A stretch of 64,000 nt of DNA from Simmondsia chinensis (lineage: Eukaryota; Streptophyta; Magnoliopsida; Caryophyllales; Simmondsiaceae), in NCBI GenBank assembly GCA_018398585.1, contig JAGTTD010000008.1:11172501-11236500 (forward strand), given 5' to 3'. The first letter of the stretch is position 1. Each line of letters starts with the position of its first letter. Below are positions 23,314 to 35,237 of the stretch, piece after piece. The translations under genes were made by a program, and so were the position numbers. The notes under the pieces are model-generated. The model did not search any database. It saw only the letters and a list, made by a program, of their open reading frames with translations, and was not told the DNA's origin.

Positions 23314-24161
23314 GTCACCAAATCTCCAATTGCAAAACTTCTGTCAACTCTCCCCTTGTCACCATAATACTTCATTCAAGCTTGTGCAATCTGAAGATTA
23401 TCTTTAATCTGCTGAACTAGTTTTTTTTCTGTTATTCAAAAGTTCATTGACAGAATCCACATGAGAAGTCAGTGCTTAGCACACCAAAGGTGATGGAGGA
23501 TCATACCCATATAGGGCCTTAAATGGAGAAGTTCCTAAGGAAGCATGAAAATGAGTATTGTACCAATACTCCGCAAGTTTGAACCACCTATTCCAACTTT
23601 TAGGATGCAAAAAAGTCATTCCCTGTAAATGCTATTCTATACGATGATTTACTCTTTCTGTTTGCCCATCTAGTTGGGGATGATAAGAGTAGCTCAAGGA
23701 CAAGGTGGTTCCCAACGATGAGAACAATTCACTTCAAAAGTTACTAGGTGCAATGGGATGGGATGGGGGAGAGCAATGAAATGCCCAAACTTGGTGAATT
23801 AATCCACAATCACAAAAATTATCTCCTTACCCTCAGATTTTGGCAATCCTTCAATGAAATCCATAATAATACGGGTCCAAGCCCCTTTTACAACAGCTAA
23901 AGGTCGTAACAATCCCTTGTAAGGTGTATGCTTTACCATGATCTGCGGGCAAACCTCACGCTGTAGGACATATTCTTGCACTTCCCTCTTCATACTAGGC
24001 CAATAGAAGTATTGTTTGACCCTATAGTAAGTACCATCTCTGCCTGAATGTCCTACCGGAGGAGAATCAAGAGAAGCTTCCAAGATCTGCCGTCTGAGTC
24101 TTGTGCTAGTGCCAATGTAAATCTTTCCTTTAACTCGCACAATGTCTTGTTTAACAATCAC
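23314..24161 (-). pseudogene. Integrase, zinc-binding domain and start of catalytic core
   Basis: 23799-24161 gives PPVGHSGRDGTYYRVKQYFY, YVLQREVCPQ (HHCC, with one cysteine position altered) and WTRIIMDFIEGLPKSEGKEI, carrying the first catalytic D. The rest of the core down to 23314 can be followed only through several frame changes and stops (for example an interrupted HPQLDGQTERVN-type segment). Confidence 0.85.
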
Positions 24162-24602
24162 CTGCTCATCCTTCTATGCATTCTACGGCTGAATACAGCT
24201 GAGAATGACATACTTCTAAGCATACTCATCATTCTCATATGACTTAATAACTTCGTTCATCCACAAAGGAACCACTAAAGTCATGGTAGCATAGGTAGCT
24301 CCTCCTATATCCTCCTCCTGCCTCCTGGATAAAGCAACTGCCACTGGATTTTCTGCCCCTTTCTTATAGTCAATATTGTAATCCAAACCAAGCATCTTCA
24401 TTGGACCTTTCCTCGGCACTCTGGTAGAGATTCGAGGCTCAAGCAGATACTTGAGGATTTGATGATCAGTTTTAATCACAAAATGGGGCCCGTCTAAATA
24501 ATGGCTCCACTTTTGCACGGTTAGAAGAATTGCCATGTATTCCTTTTCATAAATTGATAGCGTCTGGTTCTTGGGACCTAAAGCTTGGCTGAGATAGGCC
24601 AA
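24162..24602 (-). pseudogene. RNase H domain
   Basis: The frame contains MAYLSQALGPKNQTLSIYEK, EYMAILLTVQKWSHYLDG, FVIKTDHQILKYLLEPR and YNIDYKKGAENPVAVALSRR. The E of YEKE and D of TDH are present. It is in the same frame as integrase. Confidence 0.88.
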
Positions 24603-25723
24603 TGGCCTTCAAGTTTGTGAAAGAATTGCTCCAACTCCACTGCTGCTTGCATCAGTTTCCAATACAAAGGGTAGATCATAATTTGGCATCACTAGGACTA
24701 GGGTGAAACCACGGACTTCTTGAGTCGATTTAAAGCTTTTCTTGTTGAATCACTCCAATGACAAGAGTCCTTCTTCAACAAATCTGTCAAGGGTTGAGCT
24801 ATCAATCCTTATCCAGCAATGAACCTTCGATAATAACCAGTTAAACCCAAGAATCCTCTCAATTGTTTGATTGATTTTTGCTCAGGCCAATCTTCCATGG
24901 CCTCGATCTCGTTTAGGTCTGCCGCAACTCCCTTGCCAGTGACAATATGACCCAAATACTCCACTTGATTCTTAGCAAAAGTACACTTGGTTAATTTGGC
25001 AAACAGTTTGTGCTACCTTATGACTTGAAATACCTTCTCCAAATGAGTCAAGTGCTCCTGTAATGTATGGCTATAAACTCGAATATCATCAAAGAACATT
25101 AGCATAAACTTCCTCAAGTAAGGCTTGAATATTGCGTTTATCAAAGCTTGGAATGTAGCAGGAGCATTGGATAAAGCAAAGGGCATCACAAAAAACTCAT
25201 AGTGAACATGGTGAGTTCTAAAAGCTGTCTTTGGAATGTCCTGCTCTTGAACTCGAATCTGATAGTACCCTTGCCTCAAGTCCAACTTAGAGTAGTACCA
25301 AGAATCATGAAGGTCATCCAAAAGATCATCAATGATAGGTATGGGAAACTTATCCTTAACTATCATTGCATTGAGTTGTCGGTAGTCAATGCACATTCTG
25401 GAAGATCCATCCTTCTTCTTTACCAAGATTACAGGAGAGGCAAATGGACTATGACTGTGTCTTATGAACTTTGTTTGAAGCAACTCCTCCACCTATTTTT
25501 CTATCTCATTCATCTGGGAGTGAGGATACTTGTATGGCCACAAGTTTACTGGATTGGATCCTTCTTTCAAAGAAATAGCATGATCAAAACTCCTTCTATG
25601 ATGTAACACTACAGGCTGCTCAAATATGTCACTATATTCTTGTAGCAGAGAGTCCAAAACAGAATTAAAATCCTCCTGTGGCACATCAGCAGCAGCTGTG
25701 ATGGAGTAAAGTTGTCCCACCAC
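24603..25723 (-). pseudogene. Reverse transcriptase
   Basis: Visible blocks: [73 protein letters not shown] and the catalytic FFDD ([12 protein letters not shown]); downstream, through a frameshift, LFAKLTKCTFAKNQVEYLGH and LRGFLGLTGYYRRFI. Both aspartates of the catalytic pair remain. In-frame stops occur before VEELLQ (at 25493) and after VFQVIR. Upstream text QEYSDIFEQPVVL is the usual RT lead-in. Confidence 0.9.
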
Positions 25724-25920
25724 TGATAAGCCCCTTTCTTGAGCAACTTTTGTAGGCCTTGACCGTCCATCAACTGAAGTTGTCCCTACTCAATAATGCC
25801 CTTTAATTGAATCAGTTCTCTATTCCTCTTAAAAGACACGGCAAGCAGCGCAAAATCAAAGAGAATTGGGCTTAAGGTCCTCATCCAATCGACCCCTAAT
25901 ACCATGTCACAGCCGCGCAA

Positions 25921-26502
25921 TCACAACACTCTAAATTCATATTCAAACTTATGCCCTTGCATCTTCAAGCTAAACCCCTTAAACTTTGTATGAGTCAAGA
26001 TAGAATTGCCATCAGCTATGGTGACAGATAAAGGATTGGGCTTAATCAACTCTTGCCCCATAGCTCTAACCACTTGAGGATCCACGAAGCTATGTGTATT
26101 ACCACTATCAATGAGTATCAATAATTCCCTTTGTCTCGCTCTTCCTTTGATCTCGATGGTGTTGTGAGCACCATTTCCGCTTAAGGCCTTCATTGAGATC
26201 TCTACACCATTCTCGTCTTCATACTTTCCTTCCCGTCCCTCGGTATTTTCCATAGCCTCAATATCAACACCTCTTTCCTCATTCTCAGCAACCTCAACAC
26301 CAGAAGCTACCATGAGGAACTTGGGATCACACTTATGCCTAAAGAAATATCTTTGGTTGCACTTATAGCATAGCTTCAGAGGCTTTCTTTCTTTGTTACT
26401 GCTCCCTCTATTTGAAGTATGAAAAGGCCTTGATGAGGAATTAACAGTTCCAACTGCTTTTCCTTTGGAAGAATCAATAGAATTCATCACGGTACTCTCC
26501 AC
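25921..26502 (-). pseudogene. CCHC zinc knuckle and aspartic protease
   Basis: A knuckle CYKCNQRYFFRHKC is followed by an acidic spacer and the protease active site LLILIDSGNTHSFVD (D-S-G). HTKFKGFSLKMQGHKFEYEF continues the protease. Frame differs from gag, so a frameshift lies near 26490. Confidence 0.9.
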
Positions 26503-27356
26503 CTTCCTAGCCTCAGAATAAGCTTGGATAGTGTTTCTGGTTCGAAAGCCTTCACCATGTGCGTGATCTTAGGCTTGAGTCCACTCACAAAAGTAGAGAC
26601 ATAATACGCATCAGAAGCAACTGGATAAACACCGAGCATTCTAGCTCTCAGTCCCTCAAAGCGGGTCAAGAAATCCTTCACTTATGAAACCTGAGTTACT
26701 TTGTTAAAATTATCCACCACCTCACTCACATCTTCATCACCATATCGATCACACAATTCGTTTGCAAATTTGGCCCAAGATATTGCAGGATTGCTCTTCA
26801 TCAAACTGTAATACCAAACTTCCAGCTCACCACACAAGTAAACTACAGCTAGTTCAACTTTCTCATGTCCCTCAATATTGTAAAAACAAACGTATCTTTC
26901 ACATTTTCTCACCCAAGATTGAGGCAATGTACCATGAAAAGGCTCCAAATCTACTCGAGGTTGTCTGAAATTGCTGCTCCTCGAGCTAGAAGTGCAGTCA
27001 CTGCTATCTGCAGGTGCTGGCCTCGGATCTGGAGGCCTTACTTGCTGGCTAGCTGGCTGGAGTATGCCCGTAGCAGGAGGCTGTTGTTGTCTCTCAATGT
27101 TCTGCTCAGAATTAGACACCTGCTGTGATAATTGCTGAGAAATGTGTTGAGACTAAGTCTCAAACCGCTGCTCCATGTCCTGATGCATAGTATTCATCAT
27201 GTTTCACATCATAGCCATCATCTGATCGAAGCGATCATTCTGATTGACTCCACCATCAGCACCAGTAACTACTGCAACATATGTAGGAGGATTTGCAGCT
27301 ACATTAGCAGCTGCATTTTGAGCAGCATTGGCACGAGTTGTAGGGCCACCAGCCAT
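26487..27356 (-). pseudogene. gag of the nested chromovirus
   Basis: The start codon is taken at 27354-27356 because it opens a typical MAGGPTTRANAAQN leader that continues in one frame to 26487. In-frame stops occur near 27206, 27153 and 26682. Capsid text: FRQPRVDLEPFHGTLPQSWV, KCERYVCFYNI, VYLCGELEVWYYSLMKSN and KDFLTRFEGLRARM, typical of the retrotransposon gag domain. Product would form the virus-like particle. Confidence 0.85.
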
Positions 27357-27483
27357 ATGATAGGATCGCCTGTGTCTTGCCAGATTTCGGCTTCAAGCTT
27401 AAAACTCGGCACAATCAAGACTGAAATTCTTGCAATTCTATTGAATTGAACGCAATTTGAATTCAATCAATCAAGAACTTAAG

Positions 27484-27495
27484 GCTCCGATACCA
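27484..27495 (-). other. Primer binding site, initiator tRNA-Met type
   Basis: On the minus strand TGGTATCGGAGC lies two bases after the 5' LTR. It differs at one position from TGGTATCAGAGC, the complement of the plant initiator tRNA-Met 3' end. Confidence 0.85.
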
Positions 27496-27497
27496 AA

Positions 27498-27813
27498 TCT
27501 TATAGTCCAAGTAGAATCTTGGCTATAACAGGTGAGATAGAGGTTAGTTGAGTAGAGAAGTGAAGAGAGATAAAAAGATAGAGAATATCTCAAGGAGATG
27601 TGTATTTCATTCAATGAATATGAATCTTACAAGAACATCATTATTTGAACTCTTTAAAAGGCATAAGCTTCAAACAATGAATCTAGACAATTACTAACAT
27701 ACGCACCGACTCATCAGACACCAAAATGGACCAAACTAACCAGCAAAGACCTACTCAACTAACATTCCCTCTAAAACCATTTGAACCACTAAAAACACCT
27801 TCGAGTTATGACA
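27498..27813 (-). repeat. 5' LTR of the nested chromovirus
   Basis: 316 bp; reads TCTTATAGTCCAAG at the primer-site end where the partner LTR reads TGTTATAGTCCAAG. The other end, GTTATGACA, matches the partner. Many substitutions separate the two LTRs, so the insertion is not recent. Confidence 0.85.
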
Positions 27814-27931
27814 TTGTTGCATCTGCCTTTCCCACTTGATGTAATATGATGCAGCAATATTACGAAACAGATCACATTGTTCAAATTTAGACCTTGCCTC
27901 CATTTCCCAACAACAACTATTCTCCTTTTGT

Positions 27932-29590
27932 TCAATACTCAATCAAAGACTCAATTGCTTTCATCAAATCAGCATATATTCTGGAACAATTTAAACGTTT
28001 GGCTTGAAAATTGTCAACATTATCCAACCAGGACAAGCTTTCAAGTGCCACAGGTAGACGCCAATGGAGTCCAGTCATGTTTTGACCTCCTAGAAGAACC
28101 CAACTATCTGGATTAACCTGCTTGCAACACATGAATTCCAAGTCATTCAAAAAACCATTTATCCCAACCTTAACCTGCTGTTGTTTCCTGCATTTCATTG
28201 ATTCACATATGAAATTAGCAAGGTCCAAGAACTTCTAATCAGTTTACTCAATGGTTATGAATTCTTGGAGCATATTAAGATCAATTTCAGTTCTCGTCAT
28301 CTTATCACTGCTGTGTTGCTCAATGGTAACATCAGAACTTTCTTTTGCCCCCATATACAGCTCACTAATAGGGAACTCTTCTCCTCCTAATTTCGGAGGT
28401 CGTACATTAGCTTGTATCCTTGGAAGATGCTCTATACTCTTCCTCTTGGCCCACTTCATATGCCTTAGCATACCTTCAACACTTACTATGTAGCTTAGAA
28501 CATTAGTACTCAGTTGCACTTCGTTAATTGAAATCTCAATGCCATGTTTGATGTCAACTCCTTGGTCTCCAACTGCAGCTTCCAATTTCCAACTGATTCT
28601 TAAATTGCCAATTGAATTCCCATAAATGTACTGCTATAATTGTTGTCTACCTTCCCTAAGCACATTTAATTCATCTTTTCCAGGATCAAAATGTCTCTAC
28701 CCGCCCTGATTTATTGCTGAATCAACCCCTTGTGTGCACTAGGTTTGAGCTCCTCTATCAAAACCACGCGATTGCTCTTGAGAATGCTGCACCGATACAC
28801 ACTTCACAGCTTGAGCTCACTTGTGGAGCCATTCAGCTTGCAGACATTCAGATTGATCCATTCTCAAAATAGGATCACAGTCTTATTGCATTAAAGACTC
28901 TTGTTGCATCATTTCTTTGAACACAAGAGGCTTTACCACTTCATGTGGATGAACCCTATGTCCAATACTTGAATTGAACCTAATTCCTGCAACTACTGGA
29001 AATCCATTAAGCTGTTCTTGTAGCCAAGATTCAGTTTGTAATGCACCAATTCATGCATTAGATGCTCTAATTACATCCTCACTATATTGTTGTCCTTGCA
29101 CAAGTTTCTTTTGAACCAATTGACTTGCATCAACCATCATCTCATGTTTTCCCACACCAAAGTGCACCGCGATAACATCCTAAAATTTTGCTGAGATTGC
29201 AATATTACTGTTAGAGTTCTTCATCCTCCTAGCCTTTTTAAGTGTTTTTCTAATCTAAGCACCAACCTCAAGTCTATCTAATGACAACATAACCATCTCA
29301 TGCTTCATCAATTTCTTGTTCTCACTAACTTCAAGCTTATCAAGAGTCTTATTATTTGATTTAAGGCGTAGGAAATCCGGAGGTTTATCCTTGTAAACCA
29401 ATATTGACTTTTCCGTTGCTCTTAACGTCTTGCTCGAGTAACATTTCTTGAGATTTGAATGGATAAAAAAGCTGATCTCCTTATCGTGTGGTAGGTTACC
29501 GTGCAGTAGAGAATACCATACCCTCAACTTCCTGCTACTCCAAATGTCAATTCGCACCTGAGATCCGATTACAACAACATTGGAGGACAC
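27932..29590 (-). pseudogene. Element B long frame with K/R-P-P modules
   Basis: Three open stretches (29255-29590, 28244-28585, 27932-28228) lie in the same reading frame, so this is one gene of at least 550 codons interrupted by stops. The first has LKKCYSSKTLRATEKSILVY followed by KPPDFLRLKSN and a leucine-rich LDRLE end; the same order occurs in element C (HKKCYSSQRLSAKEKPIWVY, RPPDFLFLKSN, SIDRLG). The second has SIEHLPRIQANVRPPKLGGE, aligning with SMGHPPKVQVYVRPPELLGQ in C. No enzyme motif. Function unknown; possibly a structural or RNA-binding protein of the element. Confidence 0.6.
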
Positions 29591-30572
29591 ATTTTGTCCA
29601 CTGAATTGATTCGCTCAGCATACTTGTCCTTATTTGTAGCAACATTTCCTTCTTCAACAGCAAAGCTCATGTTGTAATTCATGTTTAGATTCTTGAACCA
29701 ACACTCTTTGGTCACTTAGATGAGAATCGTACAATCACAGCCAAGGATTCTTTGCAACACAGAATCAACTCTTCGACACTAAACCCTAATCCTTCGCAAC
29801 CAACGAACCTATGTCACCGCTCAGCCAAAGACGGTAATCGAACATCAAACCCCGGCTTTAACTGAAGCTGAGGTCCTTAAAAACCTAGCTTGAACAAATA
29901 TCCAAAATTCGAGTGTTTTTTGGCTCGATTACGAAGAAACAGTAATCCACAACTTGCTTGTGTGTAATTACAATGCAGGAATCATGTATGACTTCTACAA
30001 ATTGAAGATGAATATGAAGATTATTTAAGTTATCAACAAAAATTTGTTCAATTCAGCTCATCTCTTTGCACTTTTAGTTACTAATTTAAGCTCAGTTTCT
30101 GCATAATCTAAATTAACGAAGGATAATGCATCAATCTTGAAGTTGATCTTGCTCAACTTCAATAAACACTAACATCAACTCAAGTTGTTTTGATCACTTA
30201 CAATTCCAAGCTTGAATGTACTCTAAAGCAGAACTTGATTATGATCAATGTATTGCATCTAGCTCGCAGTTTTGATCACATACACAACCAAAACAGAATC
30301 TAATCTCAAATCAAGCTCGAAAAATCTGGTGCCAACCTCCAGAGGCTTGATTCAATACAAGCTTAACTGTCACAGTTAGATCTTTAATTCAAGGTCTTAA
30401 GTGAAAACATAAAATTCACCCTCTTTTTATTTGTTTCAATGTAATTTTTAGATATGTTCTTGAACAAGTATTTAAGAACTTGATATCAGTCTATCAAGAA
30501 TTCAAAATTGAACTCCTAATCAATTTGCAATGCGATCAAGGATATTTGATATCAAATCACGCTTGTACCAAT
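29591..30572 (-). other. 5' leader of element B
   Basis: Between the 5' LTR and the long frame. A candidate upstream start on the minus strand (MNYNMSFAVEEGN, ~29680) leads to a stop after 38 codons. The primer site next to the LTR reads TTGGTACAAGCG, related to but worse than TGGTATCAGAGC. Most of the leader shows no coding sign. Confidence 0.45.
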
Positions 30573-30987
30573 TGTTATAATCGAGACTAATCTCAAATCA
30601 TAACCTAAGGAAGGATAGAGCTAAAGAGAGTTTTGATGAGATAAGAAGTGAAAGGAGATGAGAAAATAGAGAAACAATTAGGTGAGAGGGAGAATTGATC
30701 TCAAAGAGATATTTCATTCATCACGTTATGATCTCACAATGAAGGGCTCAACTACTTATAACAAACAAGCTAATGGCGGCAAGGACAAGTACGTGGCATC
30801 AAGACAAGTACCTAAGACCGTCTTAACTAACAAGCCCTAACATAGACCGGCCTAGACCACCAACTTGACTACCGAAGCTACTAAACATCACTTATTACAT
30901 GATCTATCAAAAGGCTTATTACTAATTATTACGACCATGACTTATTTCCACTCACCTTCATATGCCCTAAGTATTAGAATCATAACA
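30573..30987 (-). repeat. 5' LTR of element B
   Basis: 415 bp, opening TGTTATAATCGAGAC and ending AGAATCATAACA (plus-strand text), followed by the target duplication taatt. Confidence 0.85.
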
Positions 30988-30992
30988 TAATT

Positions 30993-31560
30993 TTTTTTAC
31001 AATCTCAATCTAGTTCAACCCAACTCGAACTAATCTTCGATAAAATCTTAGTTTAGTTCAACCCTCATTGACCTAATTTTAATCACAATTTCAGTTTTAT
31101 TCAAATTTAATTGAATCAGTTTTCTACACTATCCCCAATTTAGTTAAACCTTAATTGAACTAATTTTTGTCACGATCCCAATCTAGTTTGATATTAAATA
31201 AACCACTTTTCATCACATTCTTAATTTAGTTCAACCTTGTTTGAATTGATTCTCGTTTCAATATCAGCTAATCCAACCTAACCGCACTAATTTTTGCCAA
31301 AATCTCATTCTAGTTCAACCCCAAATGGGTTTCATGGCAATCATTACTTTATGCCAACCCTAATAAAATCATTTTTTGTTGGATTTGCTATCCAATTAAA
31401 CAATAAAGTGACCAAGTTTTTCCATAACCTTAGTTCAACTCAGCCTTGTTTCAATCAATCTTCAGTACAATTCAAGTTCACATGAACTTGAGTGAACCAA
31501 TTCTTATTACCATACTTGTTCAATAAGACTTTAATTGAATCAATTTCTATTATATTTCAT
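30993..31560. repeat. Degenerate ~50-bp tandem repeat, right part
   Basis: Repeated phrases: 'aatctagttcaacc', 'taattgaactaatttttgtc', 'cacaatttcag', 'aatttagttcaacc'. Same material as 20601-20750. Confidence 0.6.
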
Positions 31561-31980
31561 GTTTAGCACATGGATAACAAGTGCATCTTTGCTTCAGCAC
31601 TTCATTTTACAATTATACTTATTCCTTCCAATAAGATCATTCCATCCAACTGCTTTGCAAAATTCTCATCTGCATGTTTTATATACCTATGAAGCAACCC
31701 CGAAGCGAACAATTCATTAAATAAGAGCAAAAGCCATCATTGTTTCCCGTAAGATTTCTGTTAATTCCCACGTGCTATCATGCTCATTATTCCCCTGTAA
31801 AGCACTAGCAAATGTTAGTAAACCAAAAAGATGGAATCTCGTTATTCCTGACCTACTTCGTAAGTTGTATGGTATCACAATCCATTGAGATCGAACATCG
31901 GTATATGCTAAGTAATTTTTAGAGATCGCCAGATTAGAAGTCAAGCAAGAATTCGAGACAAAAACTACTTCACAAATAGT
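31561..31980. other. Spacer without recognisable gene
   Basis: No long frame with known content; no element ends seen. Confidence 0.4.
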
Positions 31981-32910
31981 GAGGGCCGAGAAACTTTGCC
32001 TTGTCCATCATTCCCTTTCCACGATTCTACACGAATCATTTTGGGACAATGGAGCTTCCCCTCCTTCATGAATCATATTTCATTTCCTTAATAGTGTCGT
32101 GAATCATTTTAAGACTTGGAGGCTTCGCCCAGTCACAAATTGGATTTCATTTTCTTAATAGTGGCATGACTGATTTTAGATTGGGGGCCTTCACCTCTAT
32201 CATGAATTGGATTTCATGCCTTAACGGTAGTGTAAATCACTTTCTGATTGAGGGGACTTCGCCTCTGTCATAAATCAGACTTCATTTCCTTATCTTTGAG
32301 GTGTAACTTATTTTTCAGGCTAGGAGACTTTGCTCCTATTCATAGCCCTAACTTCATTTAAATGGTGAAATTAATCATTTTAGGACTGAGGGACTTTTCA
32401 TTAGTCATGAGTTATATTACATTTTCTTATCTTGTCGGCACGAATCATGATTAGACTTAGAGACTTTGCCCCCATTCAAAATCTAGATTTCAACATTTTG
32501 ATGGTATAAATCATTTCAAGACAGGGGACTTTGCCCCGATCATTTCCTTGTCCTTGTAGCATGATTCATTATACAATTGAGGGACTTCGCCACAATCATT
32601 TACTTATCTAGATGGCCTAAATCATTATGGGATAGGGGGACTTCATCCCACTTTAAATTAAGATTTCCTTACCTTTGTGGTACAATCATTTTACGATTAG
32701 GGAACTTTATCTCTGTCATTGCCTTATGCTAGTGGCATGAATCCTTTTAGGACTTGGGGGACTTCATGCGAATTCACAATTTAGACTTCCTTATCTTGGT
32801 GTCACAAGCCATTTTAACTACTAAGGGACTTCACCCCAAAATAGTAAGCTAGATTTCATTTCCGTGACAAATGGTAAACCATTTCCAAAATCGAGAGGCT
32901 TCACAATTAA
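31981..32910. repeat. Degenerate ~65-bp tandem repeat, about fifteen units
   Basis: The core 'gggacttcgcccc' or a variant (gagactttgcccc, gggacttcaccccaa) occurs about every 55-75 bp, each time preceded by 'aatcattttaggact' and followed by 'gtcatgaattggatttcat' and 'ccttatcttgtggcatg' variants. Divergence between neighbours is high, indicating an old array. Confidence 0.75.
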
Positions 32911-34776
32911 CAACGAGTGCGAGTATATTTCTTTAATGTAATGAAAATTATGTGAAAGTGACAACAGGCCTGGAGTTAATCATCCATGAAATACAATCCC
33001 TTTTAGGGTTGTGGCTTCGCCTTAAATTGTGCCACGTTGTACAACATTGTGGCATATCTAGAAGACTTTGTTAGCCGCCAAAAATTAAGCTATAATTATA
33101 AAACTGGGATGCTTATCGCAACTCAATAAAACATTTATAATAAGAAAGTCTAACATGGACCATGCCTATTACCGCACATAAACAACCCATACTTTAACTA
33201 GCCTTCTGCTGGCTAAGTACCACTATTGGCCAACAACTTTGTTAGACAATGCAAGATGTCGCCTTTATCTGCTTAGTCGCCTTTATAATCACATACGTAT
33301 TGGACAAATGCTATACTTGGAAAATACACCATATCTTTGTACTCCTTATCATTCTTGTTCATTTATTCACAAAACCAAATTTTGTAAGGGAATATGATAA
33401 TAGCTTTCCTTACTAAATCTCTTAACTCTTTCTCCTCTCCTAGAAATTTGATGCATAAGAAATGATAGCTAAGAAGGGATGAGGTTTGACAAGAACTAGG
33501 TAGACTACGACTCCACTGGGCGAACTTTGCAAAAAATAGAATTTTTGAACCAAATCTTTATTAACTTACTTTAACGAGTTAATAAGCGTCGCATGTATTT
33601 TGGCCTAACAAATAGTTGACAACTCCGAGCCACGAAAATGACTTCTCAACAATCACAAAGCATGCCTAACATAAGAATTAGCACCAGAAAATCAAAAAAA
33701 GTTTCTCCAACATCTCAAAAATAGTAAAAGATAGGTATAACCACCACACTCGAGTTAAAGAATCACATGCTAGTGACGTACAGGTATAAATGATAACACA
33801 ATAGTGAAAACTGCTCTAGACGGTGGCAATCTGAATAGACAATATTAGGAAAGAACTAGTTAAATAAATATAATTATCTATTTCAAGATTGTCTTGAACT
33901 TTCTTACAAGAAGTCTGAAACTCCTTTAATAGCCTACTCAAACTAGGAATGGTAGCTATCTATGAGATAATATACAGTAAAGGATCATTGAGTCCTTAAA
34001 ACTAATTCGCAGCCTAGAGATTAGAATAAAGAGGTTGGTACATATTGGAAAAAATTTAAGCCTTGCCAATTGCATCCTTAAATGCTTTTCATCATCAATA
34101 CGTACATTATGAACTCACCTTGTTGCATTATTAATACGAGAACTCAATACAAGTGTCGTAGTACAATGCTATTGAAGGCTCATCATTGTTAAGCCGCACA
34201 TTACACATAAATGCTTGTCATTCTAGCATTAGCCAGGGCTCATGCGGTTTACTTATAATCACTCAACATGAGTCATGCCAAGCTCATCAGTTCACAAATA
34301 AATGTCGAGGACAAACGAATGTTAACAATGCACATCCTTTATGGATGATATACCATATGTTTGTTACTTAGTTGGTAATGGCCTTAAAAGTGTGTTATTT
34401 CTAACAACTTCTCTTTATTTTGATATTTATCCTTAGCATATTCATTATCAAACAAGTGTACGTTTGGTTTGGTTTGCTGCCCTAGTTATGCTCGGCTTTA
34501 TCCTGATATCTTAGACATGACACTAGATGGCTATGCAAGTACGCATTCATCAACATGGTCCGTCCTACAGATGCAATACTCGCACCATCTTCCTCCCTGG
34601 TGTAATCACCCGCAACAGATGAAATACCTAACACTATGGTTTGCCCTGGTGTAATCACCCACAACGGATGCAATACTCATTGCCATGCCCCGGTTTAGAG
34701 TTATCTAAGGATAAGACACCGAGCGCCATTGTCTACTTTTCATTAGATACATATGACTTAAAATTTATTACATGGG
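32911..34776. other. Spacer, with one short direct repeat
   Basis: No gene or element ends recognised. Around 34595-34675 a ~60-bp unit with cctggtgtaatcacccgcaa / cctggtgtaatcacccacaa is repeated twice. The open frames at 34186-34673 have no recognisable content. Confidence 0.45.
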
Positions 34777-35046
34777 TGTTATGACCGAGATCAACTCAAG
34801 TCATAACTAGGGGATAGTAGAATTTGAGATGAGGAAGAAGAGAAGGGGATGAGAATTAGGAGAATATCTAGAGAGGTTCTAGATGAAAGGGAGAAAAGGA
34901 TTGGTTTGATTTCATTCCTTGATAATCCTCATTACAAGCTAAGTACCATATTTATACTAAATGAGCATAGCTAAAACAATCAAAGAGCAAATACACTACA
35001 TCAAGGTTCACCATGATCTATATAAGAATCCACCACCGCCATGGCA
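34777..35046 (-). repeat. 3' LTR of element C
   Basis: 270 bp, TGTTATGACCGAGATCAACT at the outer end, CCATGGCA at the inner end. On the minus strand the tract aaaggggggagta precedes it (35047-35059). Confidence 0.88.
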
Positions 35047-35059
35047 ATACTCCCCCCTT
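35047..35059 (-). other. Polypurine tract of element C
   Basis: Minus-strand aaaggggggagta, preceded by the family block gaggacaagaatctc. Nearly identical to the tract of element A. Confidence 0.85.
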
Positions 35060-35237
35060 TAGAGATTCTTGTCCTCAAGAATTATAGTAAAGAGTAGTGA
35101 CTTGAAACCTTCTTATTTACGCGAAAAGTTCCAGTTGAATAGAACTCATAATCCCAATATCATGTTGCCTTCCTCTTGCCAAAAATTTCCAAAGCATATG
35201 AGAACCTCACATTGCTATACACCTGCTAAACACCATT

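Larger units (their letters stand above)
22593..27813 (-). mobile_element. Nested chromovirus-type Ty3/gypsy retrotransposon, complete
   Basis: A 5.2-kb element with ~317-bp LTRs (22593-22910, 27498-27813), a tRNA-Met primer site, gag, protease, RT, RNase H, integrase and a C-terminal chromodomain-like tail in the standard gypsy order, all on the minus strand. Size, short LTRs and tail suggest the Reina-like group of chromoviruses; the clade is inferred, not tested. Flanks are ctatt and ttgtt, an imperfect duplication (two transitions). Multiple stops and frameshifts make it inactive. It interrupts element B. Confidence 0.9.
20751..30987 (-). mobile_element. Element B: non-autonomous LTR retrotransposon, split by a nested chromovirus
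   Basis: Two LTRs (20751-21173 and 30573-30987), both opening TGTTATAATCGAGACTAATC on the plus strand, bound the element, and perfect 5-bp duplications taatt lie at 20746-20750 and 30988-30992. Transcription is on the minus strand: the polypurine tract lies next to the left LTR. Without the nested element the internal region is about 4.2 kb. It has one decayed frame (29590-27932) with K/R-P-P modules and no pol domains. Confidence 0.88.

Noticed and set aside
25202..25606. 134-codon plus-strand frame
   Set aside because: Antisense of the chromovirus RT.
31981..32910. Possible coding region because of regular spacing
   Set aside because: Period is not a multiple of three and there is no open frame across units.
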